DNA from: Kiritimatiellia bacterium
Lineage (GTDB): Bacteria > Verrucomicrobiota > Kiritimatiellia > RFP12 > UBA1067
Direction: 5' to 3'
NCBI GenBank assembly: GCA_017959645.1
Contig: JAGDAE010000223.1
Coordinates: forward strand, 1-9,168
DNA length: 9,168 nt
Part shown: piece after piece, positions 6,704 through 9,168 of the stretch
Layout: each line of letters begins with the position of its first letter
How positions within the stretch are numbered: the stretch's first letter is position 1
Notes under the pieces: generated by a model
What the model was told of the DNA's origin: nothing
Databases searched by the model: none
The model's input: the letters and a program-made list of their open reading frames with translations, nothing else
Position numbers and translations under genes: made by a program

Positions 6704-7286
6704 AAAGAAGCGATATCCGATCCGTATCCCGCGCTACGCGACGGGGATACGCGCACAGGAGCCGCGCAACGGCTGCGGACGAGCCTGGTGGGCGATGCGC
6801 TGGCGCAAGATACTCGAATCGATGGGGCTCGGATCCCGACTCGGAAGGGGAAAGAACTACGCGCTGTCCGGACAGGTCGTGAAACTCGAAATCGAAGGTC
6901 CGCACGTCAAGGCGTCGGTCGTCGGCACCAGACCCGATCCTTACCGCGTGACGATCGACTTCAGGGTCGCGGACGAAAAAGTCCGCGCGCGCATCGCCGG
7001 ACGCATCCGCGCCGAACCGATGCTGGCCGCGCGGCTCGCGGCCGACGATCTGCCGATGGAGGTGGAGGTTTTTTTCAGAGAGGAGGGGGCGCAGCTGTTT
7101 CCCGGCGGGAAGATTTCGAAGGGAGTCTACGACATGACCACTGCGTGCAGCTGCCCCGACTACGCCAACCCGTGCAAACACGCAAGCGCGGTCTTGACGC
7201 TGCTCGGCGAGGAGATTGCGCGCCGTCCGATGACGCTGCTGGAATTGCGCGGAATCGCCGCGGAGGATATCTACGATGAAGATTGA
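6696..7286 (+). CDS. SWIM zinc-finger protein paired with the SNF2 helicase
   Basis: A 196-residue soluble protein with a C-terminal SWIM zinc finger, CSCPDYANPCKHASAVL. The metal ligands would be Cys151, Cys153, Cys160 and His162, the CxCx(n)CxH pattern that defines the family and is associated with DNA or protein binding. Upstream are an N-terminal segment rich in basic and Trp residues (RNGCGRAWWAMRWRKIL) and a GLGSRLGRGKNYALSGQV stretch, also typical of bacterial SWIM proteins. ATG 6696 is preferred; a TTG at 6693 in the same frame is possible. The start lies inside the last codons of the helicase gene (8-base overlap), with a weak AAGGCGG (6680-6686) as ribosome binding site, so translation is probably coupled. 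SNF2 and SWIM proteins are known to co-occur as neighbours; a joint complex is inferred, not shown. Confidence 0.9.
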   Translation: MSKKKRYPIRIPRYATGIRAQEPRNGCGRAWWAMRWRKILESMGLGSRLGRGKNYALSGQVVKLEIEGPHVKASVVGTRPDPYRVTIDFRVADEKVRARIAGRIRAEPMLAARLAADDLPMEVEVFFREEGAQLFPGGKISKGVYDMTTACSCPDYANPCKHASAVLTLLGEEIARRPMTLLELRGIAAEDIYDED

Positions 7287-7440
7287 GACCCCAATTCTCA
7301 AACGGCTCGGACCGGTTCCGTTCTGGCGCGGCGAGAAGCGCTGTCTGGACGCGCTGGAGCAGATATACCGCAAAGCAATCGAAGACGCCCGGACGGCGAA
7401 AGCGAAAAGCGGCGGAGATTTTTACGCGACGAAAGGATGA
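7276..7440 (+). CDS. Small 54-residue protein overlapping the SWIM gene
   Basis: A short frame starts at ATG 7276, inside the SWIM gene (11-base overlap, +1 frame), and ends at TGA 7438-7440, seven bases before the glycosyltransferase start. GAGGA at 7263-7267, about eight bases upstream of the ATG, is a usable ribosome binding site. The product begins MKIETPILKRLG, continues VPFWRGEKRCLDALEQIYRKAIEDA (split here from its lysine/alanine tail), and has an amphipathic, helix-prone middle. Codon composition matches the neighbours, and it fills exactly the gap between two real genes. It could be an independent small partner of the SNF2-SWIM pair, or the C-terminal extension of the SWIM protein now encoded as a separate frame. 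No characterised family is recognised with certainty. Confidence 0.68.
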   Translation: MKIETPILKRLGPVPFWRGEKRCLDALEQIYRKAIEDARTAKAKSGGDFYATKG

Positions 7441-7447
7441 TGCGACC

Positions 7448-8377
7448 ATGGCGGAAGAACCGGAGATATCCGTAATCATACCGACGTACAACCGCGCGGA
7501 GATGGTTTGCGCCTGCGTGTCGAGCGTGCTGGGGCAGGAGGGGATTCCGCTCGAGGTCGTGATCGTCGACGACTGTTCGCCAGACCGCACCGGCGAGCTG
7601 GTGGAGGAACGGTTCGGACGCGATCGCCGCGTAAGGTATCTGCGCAACGAACGCAACTCCTTCCAGGCCGTGTCGCGCAACAATGGAGTGAAAATCGCCA
7701 AAGGGCGGTATCTGTTTTTCCTCGACGACGACAATCTGCTCGAGCCGGGCGCGATGGGAGAACTGCTCGAATGCTTCAAACGACATCCCGACGCCGGGCT
7801 GGTCGCGCCGCTTTCGGTGCACCAGCGCCCGGGAATGGAGAATCTCGTCTGGACGCTCGGCAGCGATTTCAACCGCTGGACTTCGCAGCCGCGCGACAGA
7901 TGCGCGAACCTTCCGGTCGCGAAACTGCCGGCCTTTCCGGTCGACTGGCCGACGACGTACAGCCCCAACGCTTTCATGGTTCCGCGCACGGTCTACAACG
8001 AGGTCGGCGGGTTCGATGAAAGCCTGGTGCAGATATTCGAGGAGTCGGATTTCGGGTGGAGGATAATCGAGAGCGGCCGTTCCGGATGGGTCGCGGCGAA
8101 AGCGCGCACCGGCCATCTCGGCTTTCTCGAGCCGGGATGCACCGGCGAACTGCGGCGGCTGGGCATCGAGAAACCATGCCGCACCTACTGCTTCGCGCGT
8201 AACCGGATACGTTTTGCCAGACGGCATTTCGGATTTTTCCAGGCGCTGTCGGTCGCGCTCGTGTTCGCGCCGCTGTCGGCCGTCTACTACGTCGCGGTCG
8301 CGCTCAAGAACCGCAGCCCGGCGATTGCGCTGGCGTACGTGCGCGGCACGGTTCGCGGCATCTTCGGGCTCGACTAG
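7448..8377 (+). CDS. Family 2 glycosyltransferase
   Basis: A 309-residue GT-A-fold transferase of the GT2 family, which moves a sugar from a nucleotide donor to a glycan or lipid acceptor, often in surface polysaccharide assembly. It shows ISVIIPTYNRAE at the N-terminus, VVIVDDCSPD (Asp41-Asp42, nucleotide binding), the metal-binding FLDDDN (Asp93-95) and a later FEESDFGWRI, the acidic motif typical of the catalytic base region in rhamnosyltransferase-like members. The segment SPNAFMVPRTVYNEVGGFDE before it is also characteristic. A hydrophobic stretch near the C-terminus (ALSVALVFAPLSAVYYVAVA) suggests membrane association. The frame is open upstream to 7283, but ATG 7448 is chosen because AAAGGA (7432-7437) precedes it and family homology begins a few residues later. 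Donor and acceptor are not predictable. It closes the gene cluster. Confidence 0.92.
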   Translation: MAEEPEISVIIPTYNRAEMVCACVSSVLGQEGIPLEVVIVDDCSPDRTGELVEERFGRDRRVRYLRNERNSFQAVSRNNGVKIAKGRYLFFLDDDNLLEPGAMGELLECFKRHPDAGLVAPLSVHQRPGMENLVWTLGSDFNRWTSQPRDRCANLPVAKLPAFPVDWPTTYSPNAFMVPRTVYNEVGGFDESLVQIFEESDFGWRIIESGRSGWVAAKARTGHLGFLEPGCTGELRRLGIEKPCRTYCFARNRIRFARRHFGFFQALSVALVFAPLSAVYYVAVALKNRSPAIALAYVRGTVRGIFGLD

Positions 8378-8400
8378 CGTTTCGTCTGCGATGCGTTCCG

Positions 8401-8425
8401 CCGCCATAGGCGCGGACTATGGCGG
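8401..8425 (+). terminator. 9-bp perfect hairpin after the glycosyltransferase
   Basis: CCGCCATAG (8401-8409) and CTATGGCGG (8417-8425) are exact reverse complements around a 7-base loop. It lies 24 bases after the glycosyltransferase stop and before the pdxS promoter, the expected place for transcription to end. It lacks a U-run (AATGATGG follows), so it may instead be a structural or factor-dependent end, or simply an inverted repeat. The bases just before (TTCCG) extend the pairing to the AA after the stem if a GCC is bulged out. Confidence 0.5.
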
Positions 8426-8464
8426 AATGATGGTATTACCGATTACCGGACGACGCCGGCGGCA

Positions 8465-8473
8465 TGGTAAAAT
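8465..8473 (+). promoter_or_regulatory. Extended -10 promoter for pdxS
   Basis: TG at 8465-8466, one base, then TAAAAT at 8468-8473 give an extended -10 element matching the one at 939-947 (TGGTATAAT versus TGGTAAAAT). No convincing -35 box is seen. Transcription starting near 8480 would give a leader of about 26 bases carrying AAGGAG at 8495-8500, five bases before the pdxS ATG. Confidence 0.55.
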
Positions 8474-8505
8474 ATCCCGGCATTCAGACAGTGCAAGGAG
8501 AAATC

Positions 8506-9168
8506 ATGGACGACAGACAGGAACTCAACCGCAATCTGGCCCAGATGCTCAAGGGCGGGGTCATCATGGACGTCACGACGCCGGAGCAGGCGAAGATCGC
8601 CGAGAGCGCGGGCGCGTGCGCGGTAATGGCGCTCGAGCGCATCCCTGCCGACATTCGCGCGGCCGGCGGAGTTTCGCGCATGAGCGACCCGGCCATGATA
8701 AAAGGCATTCAGGAGGCGGTGTCGATTCCGGTGATGGCGAAGTGCCGGATCGGGCATATCGCCGAGGCGCGGATTCTCGAGGCGATCGAGATCGATTATA
8801 TCGACGAATCGGAGGTCCTTTCGCCGGCGGACGATGTGCGGCACATCGACAAGACGAAGTTCGCCGTTCCGTTCGTGTGCGGCGCGCGCGATCTTGGAGA
8901 GGCGCTCCGGCGCATCGGCGAAGGGGCGACGATGATTCGCACGAAAGGCGAGCCGGGCACCGGCGACGTGGTGCAGGCGGTCAGGCACATGCGCAAGATG
9001 CAGAGCGAGATACGCCGGGTGCAGTCGCTGCGCGAGGATGAGCTTTACGAGGCGGCGAAGGAACTGGCCGCTCCGCTCGATCTGGTGCGCTACGTCCACG
9101 AGCACGGCGAGCTGCCGGTCGTCAACTTCGCGGCCGGCGGCGTCGCGACCCCTGCTGACGCCGCGCTG
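8506..9168 (+). CDS. pdxS: Pyridoxal 5'-phosphate synthase subunit PdxS (3' truncated by window)
   Basis: The first 221 residues of the TIM-barrel synthase that builds PLP (vitamin B6) from ribose 5-phosphate, glyceraldehyde 3-phosphate and ammonia, in the DXP-independent pathway. Full-length PdxS is about 290 residues, so roughly 70 are missing to the right. Family signatures are near continuous: GGVIMDV (Asp22), ALERIPADIR, GGVSRMSDP, PVMAKCRIGH (Lys79, the first Schiff-base lysine), DYIDESEVLSPAD, VPFVCGARDLGEALRRI and MIRTKGEPGTG (Lys147, the second catalytic lysine). Numbering is offset by about two from the Bacillus enzyme. ATG 8506 follows a strong AAGGAG (8495-8500). The glutaminase partner PdxT is expected nearby but is not in the window. 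The gene has its own promoter and is not part of the upstream cluster. Confidence 0.97.
   Translation, partial: MDDRQELNRNLAQMLKGGVIMDVTTPEQAKIAESAGACAVMALERIPADIRAAGGVSRMSDPAMIKGIQEAVSIPVMAKCRIGHIAEARILEAIEIDYIDESEVLSPADDVRHIDKTKFAVPFVCGARDLGEALRRIGEGATMIRTKGEPGTGDVVQAVRHMRKMQSEIRRVQSLREDELYEAAKELAAPLDLVRYVHEHGELPVVNFAAGGVATPADAAL

Noticed and set aside
7283..7447. N-terminal extension of the glycosyltransferase upstream of ATG 7448
   Set aside because: It overlaps the small 54-residue gene and lacks family similarity; GT2 homology begins with ISVIIPTYN just after 7448.
8214..9041. 275-residue plus-strand frame across the glycosyltransferase end and pdxS
   Set aside because: It is out of frame with both well-supported genes, reads through the intergenic hairpin and promoter, and is Arg/Gly-rich without any domain.

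Overview
The window is about 9.2 kb of GC-rich bacterial chromosome. Every supported gene reads left to right. Coding sequence is dense, and most neighbours overlap by a few bases or lie within a few bases of each other. No rRNA, tRNA, CRISPR array, transposase or phage gene is visible. The gene style (a GH2 enzyme with an amidotransferase-like tail, and a heptamer tract in an intergenic region) would fit the Planctomycetes-Verrucomicrobia-Chlamydiae group, such as Kiritimatiellota or Lentisphaerota. That is an impression from sequence style, not a demonstrated placement.

Layout. Positions 1-423 hold the C-terminal end of the replicative helicase DnaB. A 543-base region without a convincing gene (424-966) follows. 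It carries imperfect direct repeats, small hairpins, a perfect 8-bp inverted repeat, a five-unit CTTCGAC-like heptamer tract, and an extended -10 promoter just before the next gene.

A tightly packed run, probably one transcript, occupies 967-8377. It holds: (i) an unusual protein joining a YunG-like domain, a predicted membrane helix and a staphylococcal-nuclease-like domain; (ii) a GH2 glycoside hydrolase with a likely signal peptide; (iii) a SNF2/HepA-type helicase; (iv) a SWIM zinc-finger protein; (v) a 54-residue small protein; (vi) a GT2 glycosyltransferase. Junctions i/ii and ii/iii are ATGA overlaps, iii/iv overlap by 8 bases, iv/v by 11 bases, and v/vi are 7 bases apart.

A short intergenic region (8378-8505) with a 9-bp hairpin and a second extended -10 promoter leads into pdxS, the PLP synthase subunit, which runs off the right edge.

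How they work together. DnaB and PdxS are housekeeping genes flanking the cluster. The SNF2 helicase, SWIM protein and small protein form the clearest functional unit; SNF2-SWIM pairs are a recurring bacterial arrangement whose role is poorly defined. The hydrolase and glycosyltransferase both concern carbohydrates but give no evident link to the helicase. The most unusual single gene is the YunG / nuclease-like fusion, whose nuclease-like part appears to lack most catalytic residues.
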